The position numbers were made by a program, and so were the translations under genes. 40,668 bases of DNA, from NCBI GenBank assembly GCA_028278545.1, contig JANQED010000168.1, positions 1 through 40,668 on the forward strand, read 5' to 3'. Source of the DNA: Anaerolineales bacterium. GTDB lineage: Bacteria > Chloroflexota > Anaerolineae > Anaerolineales > UBA11858. The notes below the pieces were generated by a model, which was given only the letters and a program-made list of their open reading frames with translations, made no database searches and had not been told where the DNA came from. Of the stretch, positions 8,677 through 16,354 are shown piece by piece; the stretch's first letter is position 1; each line of letters starts with the position of its first letter.

Positions 8677-9603
8677 ATGACAAACAAACTCTCTTCCCGC
8701 CTCCAAGGTATCCTCCTGGTCATTCTGGCAACCATTTTCTGGTCAACGTCCAGCATCCTCATCAATCTCATCTATCAGGAGATCGACATCCCTGCTGTCA
8801 GCCTGGCATTTTGGCGCGACCTGAGCACGCTGTTCACCCTTCTTCTCGGTATCCTGATCCTTCGCCCTAAGCTGTTATACGTCAAATGGAATGACCTGCC
8901 CTGGTTGTTAGCTATGGGTGCCATCAGCATCGGCCTTTTCCATGTGCTGTGGAACACCTCCGTTGTGCTGCTTGGCGCATCCATCGCCACCGTGGTGCAA
9001 AGCAACGCGCCGATCTTCGTGACAATTATCGCCTGGCTGCTCTTTAGAGAAGCACTCACAGCCAAGAAAATCGGCGCAGTGATCCTCTCCGTCACCGGAA
9101 CCATCCTCTGTTCTGGCGTGATCAGCTCAACAGGTCAACCAGTTACCTTATTTGGCATCGTTATCGGAGTGATCGGCGCCTGCGCCTATGGGTCATACGC
9201 CTTATTCGGCAAGAAAATAGTGGGGAGCTACAACCCGTGGACAATCATGCTCTATATTTTCGCCTTTGCCACTCTGGTGTTGCTCCCCTTCCAAATTGGG
9301 AAACCATATCCCTGGCCAGTGGAACCAAAAGTGATGGCCTATTTCACCAGCCTGATCTTGATATCTACCATCGGAGGGTTTAGCATCTTCACCATGGCCC
9401 TTAATCGCCTTCAAGCCAGTGTCGCCTCCATTACTGCCACCAGCGAAATCGTCTTTGCCACCATCTCCGCCTATATCATCTTAGGCGAGCGCCTCGACCT
9501 CTGGCAAATCTTGGGGGCCATCTTGGTGATCAGTGGTGTAGTTCTGGTCTCACTCCCCAATGGGAAAACAAAGGTAAATGGCCGGTCTTCTCCTCGGCAT
9601 TGA
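8677..9603 (+). CDS. EamA/DMT-superfamily transporter
   Basis: The 308-residue integral membrane protein has about ten hydrophobic helices arranged as two EamA repeats: residues 7-140 begin LQGILLVILATIFWSTSSILI, and residues 155-290 contain GIVIGVIGACAYGSYALFGK. The second repeat ends with the typical ILGERLDLWQILGAILVISGVVLV. Such proteins export or import amino acids, amines or other small metabolites. It starts 15 bases after the RACE gene, so it is probably part of the operon and may move the methylated substrate or its demethylated product. Its last 26 bases overlap the start of the hydantoinase scar in another frame. Confidence 0.9.
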   Translation: MTNKLSSRLQGILLVILATIFWSTSSILINLIYQEIDIPAVSLAFWRDLSTLFTLLLGILILRPKLLYVKWNDLPWLLAMGAISIGLFHVLWNTSVVLLGASIATVVQSNAPIFVTIIAWLLFREALTAKKIGAVILSVTGTILCSGVISSTGQPVTLFGIVIGVIGACAYGSYALFGKKIVGSYNPWTIMLYIFAFATLVLLPFQIGKPYPWPVEPKVMAYFTSLILISTIGGFSIFTMALNRLQASVASITATSEIVFATISAYIILGERLDLWQILGAILVISGVVLVSLPNGKTKVNGRSSPRH

Positions 9604-9682
9604 CACCGGCGGCACCTATACCGACGGCGCAGAAAACTACCGAATTCGAGCAAAAGCCATCGGCAACCCAAAGTTAGGTTGA
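9578..9682 (+). pseudogene. 34-codon in-frame deletion remnant of a hydantoinase (hyuA-like) gene
   Basis: An ATG at 9578 opens a 34-codon frame. Codons 6-17 read LGIDTGGTYTDG, matching the phosphate loop near the N terminus of the 4929-6932 protein, and codons 21-34 read YRIRAKAIGNPKLG, matching its extreme C terminus (YRIRAQAVGNPRLAK). The roughly 620 codons in between are missing and the join is in frame. The two ends differ from the intact copy (K/Q, I/V, K/R), so this derives from a diverged second gene rather than a recent duplicate. It probably makes no functional enzyme. It overlaps the end of the EamA gene by 26 bases. Confidence 0.85.
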
Positions 9683-9761
9683 AAGAGCCTCCCCCATCAT
9701 TTTCACCAGGTCTTATGCTACCGATCAGTTCTTTACTTTCTGATTTGTCGGCCGCTTTCCT

Positions 9762-10622
9762 CTAAATGGGGCCGCCAAAGCTGCCGACGCCGTATACAAC
9801 CAGCAAATAAAAGGCCACCACGAAGAAAAGAGCGAAGAAAATCATCAGGAGGTAATCGGGCGGTCGCAGGATGGATTCATGCAAGTACGTGCGATCGGGG
9901 CTGCCAGAGAAGGCCTTGGATTGCAGCACAACCTCAAGCTGCTGCGATTTGACCAGAGCCCCCAGGATCAGCGGTACGGCCACTTTGGCGTAGACGCGCA
10001 CCCGCTTCACCAGCCCCATCTTCTCCATCGCCAGGCCGCGCAAACGCTGCGCTTCGATGATCATACGAAATTCCTCGATCAACAGCGGGAAGAAGCGCAA
10101 GGTCGACGAAAAGATGAAAGCGATTTTATAGGGGATCTTGGCTCGCACCATAGCGACGATCATGTTATTGACTTCGGTGGTGAATACGGCAAGAGGGATC
10201 ACCAGCGTCAGGGTTAAGGTCTTGAAGATGACGTTGAAGCCATAAGTCAGGCCTTCCCAGGTAGCAAAGCCACCGCCAATTAAAGGCCAATTCTCAGGAA
10301 AGGTGAACATCCTGCTCAGTTGGTTGACGGACTCGAACCCTTTCAAAGCCATGACGTGGTCGCGATTGAAAAAGGCATGTGTCAGCAATAGCAGCGCGTA
10401 AAAGGGGATCATAATCAAAAGAACCGTGCGGATATAGCTCCATTTCACGCCCACCAGCAGACAGGCGAGCATAATCAATAGGGCCAGGCCTAGTTGCAGC
10501 ACGGGACTCTCCCAGGCAAAAGCGACGATGGTCACCACGGCAACCATGAACAATTTGGGGCGGAAATCGAGTCGGGAGAAGAACGAATCGCGCTCAACGG
10601 TTTGGAATTTCATCATACTCAT
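9762..10622 (-). CDS. ECF transporter transmembrane component (EcfT/CbiQ family)
   Basis: The 286-residue membrane protein has an N-terminal soluble segment followed by several hydrophobic helices (KLFMVAVVTIVAFAWES, LALLIMLACLLVGV, VLLIMIPFYALLLL and two near the C terminus). A cytoplasmic helical region carries the Ala-Arg-Gly-type coupling motif as EAQRLRGLAMEK, about residues 191-202, where EcfT contacts the ATPases. It couples ATP hydrolysis to a substrate-binding S component in vitamin or metal uptake. Its ATG overlaps the end of the ATPase gene by 29 bases, so the two are translationally coupled. Confidence 0.88.
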   Translation of the reverse strand: MSMMKFQTVERDSFFSRLDFRPKLFMVAVVTIVAFAWESPVLQLGLALLIMLACLLVGVKWSYIRTVLLIMIPFYALLLLTHAFFNRDHVMALKGFESVNQLSRMFTFPENWPLIGGGFATWEGLTYGFNVIFKTLTLTLVIPLAVFTTEVNNMIVAMVRAKIPYKIAFIFSSTLRFFPLLIEEFRMIIEAQRLRGLAMEKMGLVKRVRVYAKVAVPLILGALVKSQQLEVVLQSKAFSGSPDRTYLHESILRPPDYLLMIFFALFFVVAFYLLVVYGVGSFGGPI

Positions 10623-12345
10623 GAGGCATGGCCTTTAGGGAGAAATAATCGGCAAATTCGTTGGGAGCCAGTAAGGGAGGAAAGTCTTTATCCCACTTCT
10701 GCATTTCCCGCGAGAGATGCACTGCTTGAGGTGCCGAGAGGAAAGTGCTCCTCAGGATTTTGGTCTCGTGGAAGGCTTTGCGAATATCTTCATCCAGCAG
10801 GATGTTGCCTTTGCCCATCACCACCACGCGTTCGGCATAATCAGGCATCAAGTAAAGGTGGTGAGTGATCACAATGACCGTCTTACCCATCTCATGCAGA
10901 TCACGGCTAATATCCAGGATGTATTGAGCGCCGCGGTAATCCTGCCCGGTGGTCGGCTCGTCGAAGATGATGACCTCCGGTTTCATCGCCAGGATAGCGC
11001 CGATCACCACCCGGGCACGGTCGCCTTTGGGCAGCGCCAGAGGATGCATGTCACGTACATGGGTCAGCCCCATCGCCTCCAGGCTTTCGACCGTGCGGGC
11101 CTCTATTTCTCGGTCATCGAAATCCAGGTTCTTCAAAGCGAAAGCTATTTCATCCTCAACCGAGGTGTTGAAAATCTGGTTATCTGGATTTTGGGCAACG
11201 TATCCAATCCTGCGGGCCAGGTCGCTGACGCTCATCTCAGTGACATCCACGCCGCCCACTTTAACAGTACCTTCAGTGGGCAGCAACAGGTTCAAGAAAT
11301 GCTTGACCAGGGTGCTTTTCCCGGCACCGTTCTGACCGATGATCAAAATGTATTCCCCCTCACTAATATCGAGAGAGACGCCTTGCAAGGCCTTAGTCCC
11401 GTCCGGGTAAATATGGGCCAGGTCTTTGACAGACAGTAATGGTTTGCCGCTGGATTGGCTGGGCTTCCCTAGAGCGAAATCAGGGTTGGCGGGATGTCTG
11501 CCAAGCTCTTCCAGCAGGGGCAACGCATCACCCATACTGACAGGTACTCTGGGGACTGAGACACCTTTCTGTCTGATGCTGTAGAAAGTGGTGGCTACTT
11601 GCGGAGGTCTGAGATCATTTCCCTCAAGCATCTCGATCTCAGTGTAGATTTCATCAGGCGTCCCCAGGGCGATGATTCGACCGTGGGAGAGGAGAGCTAT
11701 GCGGTCAGCGTAGGTAGCCATTTCTTCCGCTGAATGGCTGGCCATCACAACAGTCATGCCCAAATCCCGGTTCAGTTCATGGGCAGTCGCAAAGACTTCT
11801 TCGGCGCCGACCGGGTCAAGCTGTGAGGTGGGTTCATCCAAGATCAACAAGCTGGGCTGCACGGCAATGGCGGCGGCGATAGCCAAGCGTTGTTTTTGTC
11901 CGCCAGATAGCTCATGAGGGTGTTTCTTCTCCATCCCGTCCAAACGAACAACGGATAATGCTTGGGGAATGCGTTCAAGAATCACTTCCCGCGGGACTCT
12001 CAGATTCTCCAGCGCAAAGGCGATCTCGTTCTCTACGGATGTGGCAATCAACTGAGTTTCAGGATCTTCAAACACCTGCCCTACATAACCGGCCAAAGCG
12101 GTGATGGGGTGCTCAATCGTGTCCATGCCGCTGACACTGATCCCCCCAAAAAAACGACCACCGTAGAACTGCGGCACAATGCCATTGAGCGCCAGGCACA
12201 AGGTGGTTTTGCCCGCACTGGTTGGCCCAATCAACCCTAAGAATTCGCCCTTACGGATTTCCAGGTTGATGTCAAACAGTACAAATTCTTCTGATCGAGG
12301 ATATTTATAAGATACGTCTTTGAATGCGGCAATCGGCTCAAACAT
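10594..12345 (-). CDS. ECF transporter ATPase, two nucleotide-binding domains fused (EcfA-EcfA')
   Basis: From the ATG at 12345 this is 583 residues with two ABC ATPase domains. Domain 1 has Walker A GPTSAGKTT (40-48), the LSGGQ signature (145-149) and Walker B LLILDEPTSQLD. Domain 2 has GQNGAGKST (336-344) and IIFDEPTTGQD, but its signature position reads LPKGDR (437-442) instead of LSGGQ. Only one of the two composite ATP sites therefore has a canonical signature. The frame extends to a TTG at 12375; neither start has a good ribosome-binding site. No S component is adjacent, which fits a shared module serving S proteins encoded elsewhere. Confidence 0.9.
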   Translation of the reverse strand: MFEPIAAFKDVSYKYPRSEEFVLFDINLEIRKGEFLGLIGPTSAGKTTLCLALNGIVPQFYGGRFFGGISVSGMDTIEHPITALAGYVGQVFEDPETQLIATSVENEIAFALENLRVPREVILERIPQALSVVRLDGMEKKHPHELSGGQKQRLAIAAAIAVQPSLLILDEPTSQLDPVGAEEVFATAHELNRDLGMTVVMASHSAEEMATYADRIALLSHGRIIALGTPDEIYTEIEMLEGNDLRPPQVATTFYSIRQKGVSVPRVPVSMGDALPLLEELGRHPANPDFALGKPSQSSGKPLLSVKDLAHIYPDGTKALQGVSLDISEGEYILIIGQNGAGKSTLVKHFLNLLLPTEGTVKVGGVDVTEMSVSDLARRIGYVAQNPDNQIFNTSVEDEIAFALKNLDFDDREIEARTVESLEAMGLTHVRDMHPLALPKGDRARVVIGAILAMKPEVIIFDEPTTGQDYRGAQYILDISRDLHEMGKTVIVITHHLYLMPDYAERVVVMGKGNILLDEDIRKAFHETKILRSTFLSAPQAVHLSREMQKWDKDFPPLLAPNEFADYFSLKAMPHEYDEIPNR

Positions 12346-12548
12346 AGGAGGTTTTATCGAGGTGGCAAGTGCCAAAGACAGACAGCAGAATGACCAAAGA
12401 ATACCTCAATAAACCCCTTCAAACAAGGCATTTGTGAGGTCAATTATCGTGCCGTTCCATGATAAATGACCTCTCTTCTCGCGAATGACCCCAGAGCCAT
12501 CTCCCCGCAGGAAAAATTGAGGCAACGAAACCAATTTGCCTTCACCGG
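12346..12548. other. Divergent intergenic region between ECF module and LacI-type regulator
   Basis: This gap is the leader of the minus-strand ECF operon and lies upstream of the regulator promoter. The only clear structure is the imperfect inverted repeat at 12436-12473. I see no riboswitch core (TPP, cobalamin, preQ1) that I could defend. Confidence 0.5.
12436..12473. promoter_or_regulatory. Imperfect inverted repeat upstream of the ECF operon
   Basis: Arms at 12436-12448 (GAGGTCAATTATC) and 12461-12473 (GATAAATGACCTC) match at 12 of 13 positions, with a 12-base spacer. It lies about 90 bases upstream of the ECF ATPase start, where a vitamin-responsive repressor or a leader hairpin would be expected. 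There is no T-run, so it is not a plain terminator. Which protein or ligand it responds to cannot be told. Confidence 0.4.
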
Positions 12549-12577
12549 TTGACAAAGGCAAAAAAATGTGCCATAAT
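12549..12577 (+). promoter_or_regulatory. Sigma-70-type promoter of the LacI-family regulator
   Basis: A consensus -35 TTGACA (12549-12554) and a near-consensus -10 CATAAT (12572-12577) are separated by exactly 17 bases. The predicted start of transcription is near 12584, a few bases before the operator array, so bound repressor would block initiation or early elongation. The leader is about 57 bases. Confidence 0.8.
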
Positions 12578-12586
12578 CGGAAATGA

Positions 12587-12630
12587 TACCGGGAACGTTA
12601 CCGGCAATGGTGCCGGAAACAATACCGAAA
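12587..12630. promoter_or_regulatory. Phased array of four operator half-sites (LacI-family autoregulation)
   Basis: Four 8-base half-sites occur every 12 bases: TACCGGGA (12587-12594), TACCGGCA (12599-12606), TGCCGGAA (12611-12618) and TACCGAAA (12623-12630), with 4-base spacers ACGT, ATGG and ACAA. Each adjacent pair resembles the full operator at 13687-13706. A weaker fifth half-site, AATCGGAA at 12575-12582, is in phase and overlaps the -10 box. The array ends ten bases before the regulator's ATG, pointing to strong autorepression. Confidence 0.75.
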
Positions 12631-12640
12631 GTGATCCTTT

Positions 12641-13651
12641 ATGAAGCGTCCCAGGAAATCGGTCACCATTCACGATGTCGCTGAAGCCTCAGGGGTATCA
12701 GTCTCGACAGTTTCGCGAGTGCTCAACGATAAGGACGACGTCTCTGCAGAAACCTATCAAAGGGTTCAAAAGGTCATTGGGGAATTAGGGTATGCTTCCA
12801 GCCTGGCCGCCAGGAGTATGCGCAGTCACAAAACAAACTTGATCGGGCTGGTGGTGCCGGACATTGGTTTCCCATACTCCATTGAAATCATGAAAGGCAT
12901 CAACCGGGCGATTGCAGAGTCAAAATTCGACTTGTTGCTTTACACCACGGGGGATGTCCAAAAAAGCGGTGCTGCCTTACACGAACAGCATTATGTCTCG
13001 CTTCTCAATAAATCCATTACGGATGGTGTGCTCATCGTAGCCTCTGCCGCTGCGGATTTCATCACCGATGCCCCCATCGTCTCGGTGGATCCCCATGTGG
13101 CGAACCCCAGCTACCCCTCTATCCACGCGACCAATTACCAGGGGGGGCTAGACGCCATGGAGTATTTGTTGAGCCTTGGGCACCGCCGGATCGGTTTTAT
13201 CAGTGGACGCCCGGAATTGGACAGCGCCGAGCGCCGTATGAAGGCGTATAAGGACACACTTCAGCATGCCGGTATAGAAATAGACCCATCGTTAATCACG
13301 ACTGGTGACTTTACCAGCAGAACAGCCTTTGAATGTACGGTACAGCTCCTGCGCTTGCCAGAGCCTCCCACCGCTATATTTGCTGCCAATGACCAGTCAG
13401 CAATCGGTCTATACCAGGCTGCGGAAGAGTTAGGGGTTCGCATCCCGGACGAATTATCCGTCGTCGGCTTCGATAATATCTCAGAGGCCAAGTACATGGG
13501 TCTCACAACAGTTGACCAGTTCCTCGCTGATATGGGCTATATTGCGACACAGATGCTCACCAGCCTAATCAATAATGAGCCCCTGGAAGTACGAAATCAT
13601 AAGTTGCCGACAAAATTGATCGTGCGCAATTCATGTAAGGAACTAACATGA
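12641..13651 (+). CDS. LacI-family transcriptional regulator of oligosaccharide utilisation
   Basis: The 336 residues have an N-terminal LacI helix-turn-helix (TIHDVAEASGVSVSTVSRVLN, split here as residues about 9-29), the hinge-helix region LAARSMRSHKTNLIGLVVPD, and a periplasmic-binding-protein-like effector domain with GHRRIGFISGRPE and PTAIFAANDQSAIGLYQAA. This is a full-length family member that should bind a sugar effector and release DNA. It precedes and is codirectional with the ABC importer and glycosidase operon, and operator-like palindromes occur both before its own gene and before the importer gene, so it most likely controls both. Confidence 0.95.
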   Translation: MKRPRKSVTIHDVAEASGVSVSTVSRVLNDKDDVSAETYQRVQKVIGELGYASSLAARSMRSHKTNLIGLVVPDIGFPYSIEIMKGINRAIAESKFDLLLYTTGDVQKSGAALHEQHYVSLLNKSITDGVLIVASAAADFITDAPIVSVDPHVANPSYPSIHATNYQGGLDAMEYLLSLGHRRIGFISGRPELDSAERRMKAYKDTLQHAGIEIDPSLITTGDFTSRTAFECTVQLLRLPEPPTAIFAANDQSAIGLYQAAEELGVRIPDELSVVGFDNISEAKYMGLTTVDQFLADMGYIATQMLTSLINNEPLEVRNHKLPTKLIVRNSCKELT

Positions 13652-13686
13652 ACAGTGCAGCCTGCAGAACGGTTTTTTTATAAGCC

Positions 13687-13706
13687 TTCCGGTAACGATA
13701 CCGGAA
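13687..13706. promoter_or_regulatory. Palindromic operator upstream of the carbohydrate importer operon
   Basis: TTCCGGTAACGATACCGGAA has perfect 8-base arms around a 4-base centre, the form expected of a LacI-family site and the same half-site as the array at 12587-12630. It lies just after a TATAAG-like -10 candidate (13678-13683) whose -35 is not recognisable, and about 170 bases before the solute-binding protein gene. Confidence 0.75.
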
Positions 13707-13757
13707 AAGTCCCCACGAAAGGAGGTGGCGTGGAATACAACTGATTTCTTTAAAAAT

Positions 13758-13833
13758 GCAGATCTTCACTCTAACCTTACCTGGCAAAATGAAGATCTGC
13801 GGTAAACCTGTGCGGAGCAAGCCTCCACACAGG
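13758..13833 (+). promoter_or_regulatory. Two leader hairpins before the sugar-binding protein gene
   Basis: The first hairpin has perfect 11-base arms (GCAGATCTTCA at 13758-13768, TGAAGATCTGC at 13790-13800). The second (13807-13833) pairs CCTGTG with CACAGG and, after one mismatch, GGAG with CTCC around a 5-base loop. Both fall in the presumed 5' leader of the importer operon, downstream of the operator, and could protect the message or tune its translation. Neither has a T-run. Confidence 0.45.
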
Positions 13834-13876
13834 GGAAGTGTAACCTAAACAAATACAATGTTCAAGGAGAAGAAAA

Positions 13877-15370
13877 ATGCGTAAGTCACTATTGTTCCTA
13901 TTGAGTTTGTTGGTCGTTTTCAGCCTGACGCTGGCGGCCTGTGCTACCCCCGCGGAAGAACCCGCTGCGGAAGAGCCCGCCGTGGCAGAACCAGTGGAAG
14001 AGGAAGCGGCAGCGGAAGAACAGGCTATGGAAGAACCAGTCGCGGAAGAGCCAGCAGAAGAAGAACCCACCGGGCTGCAAGGCACCCTGAATGTCTGGTC
14101 CTTCACGAACGAAATCCGCACCATGGCGATTGCCTTTGAAGGTCTGCACCCTGGCGTGGACGTTGTGTACACTATGATCCCCATGACAGCCGGTGAATAT
14201 CAGACCAAGGTAAAGGCCGCCGCCGGAACCGCCGACACCCCCGATGTCGTGGCTCTGGAAGCCGCTTTCGTGAAAGAGTGGGTTGAGTCCGACCTTTTGG
14301 CCAACTTGAACGATTTGCTTCCTCTGACCGAAGAACTCAAGACCTTCCCAGCCGTGGTTGAGGTAGGCACTCACGATGGCATTACGAAGGGGTACTCTTA
14401 CCAGTCCACCCCCGGCGCTTTCTTCTATCGCCGCAGCATTGCCACCGAATGTCTGGGTACAGATGACCCCGTCGAGGTGCAGGCAATGGTTGCCGACCTG
14501 GACAAATTCGTCGAAACCGCCGCCAAGATCAAAGAATGCTCCAATGGAGATTACTACACGGTCGGCACTGCTGGCGCCATGCTCAACCCGTTCTTAGCCA
14601 ACCGCTCTCAGCCATGGATTGTCGATGACACGCTGGTCATTGATCCCATGATCGAAGAGTACGTCAAATTCGCTAAGTTAATGCGCGACGAAGGTTATGA
14701 ATCCCAGGCCCAGCAATGGAGTGAGGGCTGGTTTGCCGGCATGAGCGACACGCTGGTGGACGCCGAAGGCAATCCCAAGCGGATTTTCGCCTACTTCTTG
14801 CCCACCTGGGGTCTGCCCTACGTCTTGATGCCAAACTCCGGCGAAACTGGCGGCGACTGGGCCATGATTGCCGGCCCTCTGCCTTATCAATGGGGCGGCA
14901 CCTGGTTGGGCGCCGTCGAAGGCACCCCGAACATAGACCTGGCCAAAGAGTTCATCAAATTCGCTGCCCTCGACGAAGAAAACCTGACCAATTGGGCCAC
15001 TGGAGCCTACACCAATGAGTACCTGGTCGCCATCGACCCAGAAACCCCCGAGGATCAAGCCCAGGCCCCCGGCGACTTCGTCTCCAGCCAGGTCGTCGTC
15101 GAGAAGATCACCTCCCAATTCGATGGATCTGAACTGTACGAATGGCTCGGCGGGCAAAATAACTATGAAGCCTTCGGTAAAGCAGCTCCGAACGTCAATG
15201 GGGCCTTGCTGACCGGCTCAGATGATGCCATCCAGCGCGCGTTGCAAGATCCGCTCAACAGCTACCTGCTGGGCGAAATCTCCGAAGCAGAGATGTGGCA
15301 GCTATGGTTGGATTCAGTCCGAAACGAATTCCCCGATCTGCTCCTCCCTGAACCCCCGGTATCTGAGTAG
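13877..15370 (+). CDS. Carbohydrate ABC transporter solute-binding lipoprotein (family 1)
   Basis: The 497-residue precursor has a lipoprotein signal peptide with lipobox LAAC and the modified cysteine at residue 22. Residues 23-63 form a linker built almost only of Glu, Ala, Pro and Val, a tether that holds the binding domain away from the membrane. The mature domain (from GTLNVWSFTNE) is a family-1 extracellular sugar-binding fold, with GTADTPDVVALEAAFVKEWVE and a late WLGAVEGTPN region. AAGGAG precedes the ATG. With the two permeases downstream it forms a CUT1-type importer; the MsmK/MalK-type ATPase must be encoded elsewhere. Beta-gluco- or xylo-oligosaccharides are the likely ligands, judging from the neighbours. 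Confidence 0.93.
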   Translation: MRKSLLFLLSLLVVFSLTLAACATPAEEPAAEEPAVAEPVEEEAAAEEQAMEEPVAEEPAEEEPTGLQGTLNVWSFTNEIRTMAIAFEGLHPGVDVVYTMIPMTAGEYQTKVKAAAGTADTPDVVALEAAFVKEWVESDLLANLNDLLPLTEELKTFPAVVEVGTHDGITKGYSYQSTPGAFFYRRSIATECLGTDDPVEVQAMVADLDKFVETAAKIKECSNGDYYTVGTAGAMLNPFLANRSQPWIVDDTLVIDPMIEEYVKFAKLMRDEGYESQAQQWSEGWFAGMSDTLVDAEGNPKRIFAYFLPTWGLPYVLMPNSGETGGDWAMIAGPLPYQWGGTWLGAVEGTPNIDLAKEFIKFAALDEENLTNWATGAYTNEYLVAIDPETPEDQAQAPGDFVSSQVVVEKITSQFDGSELYEWLGGQNNYEAFGKAAPNVNGALLTGSDDAIQRALQDPLNSYLLGEISEAEMWQLWLDSVRNEFPDLLLPEPPVSE

Positions 15371-15391
15371 CTAGATATATCCTCGAAGTAC

Positions 15392-15423
15392 GTGGGTCAG
15401 TGTAGCTTTTTACACTGACCCAC
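15392..15423 (+). terminator. Strong hairpin between binding-protein and permease genes
   Basis: Perfect 13-base arms at 15392-15404 (GTGGGTCAGTGTA) and 15411-15423 enclose a 6-base loop, GCTTTT. There is no T-run after the stem. It stands 21 bases after the lipoprotein stop and just before the AGGAGG of the permease gene. Such a structure usually protects the upstream message and partly limits read-through, giving more binding protein than permease. Confidence 0.65.
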
Positions 15424-15441
15424 ACCATATGAGGAGGTAAG

Positions 15442-16335
15442 ATGAATTTCTCGATAAACAGAAGGAATTATTACGGGTACCTTTTTATCGCCCCGTTCAT
15501 CATCGGCTTTCTGATATTTGGGCTCTACCCAGTTTACAACACTATCTATCTCAGCTTTACAGATACTACACTCATGACCCGCGAAGCCGATTTCATTGGT
15601 TTGAGAAACTTTCAACGCCTATTCGCCGATGATTTCTTCATGAAAGGTGTTAGGAACACCTGGCTGATCTGGATTTTGAACTTTATCCCCCAAATTGGCA
15701 TCGCAATGGTGGTGTCCGTTTGGCTTACGAGTACCAGGTTGAAAATCAAATCGGTGGGGGTCTGGCGGGCCTTGTTCTACTTGCCCAACCTGCTGATGCC
15801 GGCGGCAGTGGCAGCCTTGTTTTTCGCCTTATTCTCATACTACGGCCCTGTCAACCAACTCATGGTCAGGATTGGGGTTCTGGAAGAAGCCATGCACTAT
15901 TTGCAAGAGGTCACCACCACCCGCGGCCTGGTGGTATTCATTCAGTGGTGGATGTGGTTTGGGCAAACCGTGATCATCGTGATGGCGGGCATGACATCGA
16001 TTCCCCTAACCTTATATGAAGCCGCCATGGTGGATGGAGCCAGCGGCGCGCAGATGTTCAGGCGCATCACATTGCCATTATTAAAACCGATCATGATCTT
16101 TATTTTTGTGACATCGCTGGTAGGTGGGATGCAGATGTTCGACATCCCCTACCTTTTGACAGACGGAAGGGGTTCGCCAAGCAATTCGATTATGACCAAT
16201 AACATCCTGATGTACATGAAGTTCAGCAGCAGCAAGGGTCATATTGGCGCTGCCTCGTCTGTAGGAGTACTGGTATTCATTATGACCAGCATTTGTGCAC
16301 TGGGTATCTTCTATCTCTTGCGGGAGAAAGACTAG
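15442..16335 (+). CDS. Sugar ABC transporter permease, MalF/UgpA type
   Basis: The 297-residue protein has six predicted membrane helices, starting YYGYLFIAPFIIGFLIFGLYP. The conserved cytoplasmic EAA loop reads YEAAMVDGASGAQMFRRITLP (about residues 192-212), which docks onto the ATPase. It forms a heterodimer with the protein encoded at 16355-17200. An optimal GAGGAGG ribosome-binding site precedes the ATG. Confidence 0.95.
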   Translation: MNFSINRRNYYGYLFIAPFIIGFLIFGLYPVYNTIYLSFTDTTLMTREADFIGLRNFQRLFADDFFMKGVRNTWLIWILNFIPQIGIAMVVSVWLTSTRLKIKSVGVWRALFYLPNLLMPAAVAALFFALFSYYGPVNQLMVRIGVLEEAMHYLQEVTTTRGLVVFIQWWMWFGQTVIIVMAGMTSIPLTLYEAAMVDGASGAQMFRRITLPLLKPIMIFIFVTSLVGGMQMFDIPYLLTDGRGSPSNSIMTNNILMYMKFSSSKGHIGAASSVGVLVFIMTSICALGIFYLLREKD

Positions 16336-16354
16336 GAAGGGAGAGCGATCCACG

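Noticed and set aside
12376..12548. Riboswitch before the ECF transporter operon
   Set aside because: Apart from one inverted repeat I could not find the conserved core of any vitamin riboswitch; a covariance-model scan would be decisive.
12575..12630. Short repeat array resembling CRISPR
   Set aside because: Units are 8 bases at 12-base period, directly between promoter and start codon, and match a LacI-type operator; there are no spacers of CRISPR length or cas genes.
13717..13744. Tiny leader peptide after AGGAGG upstream of the sugar-binding protein gene
   Set aside because: The only frame (GTG-GAA-TAC-AAC-TGA) is four codons; too short to support without expression data.
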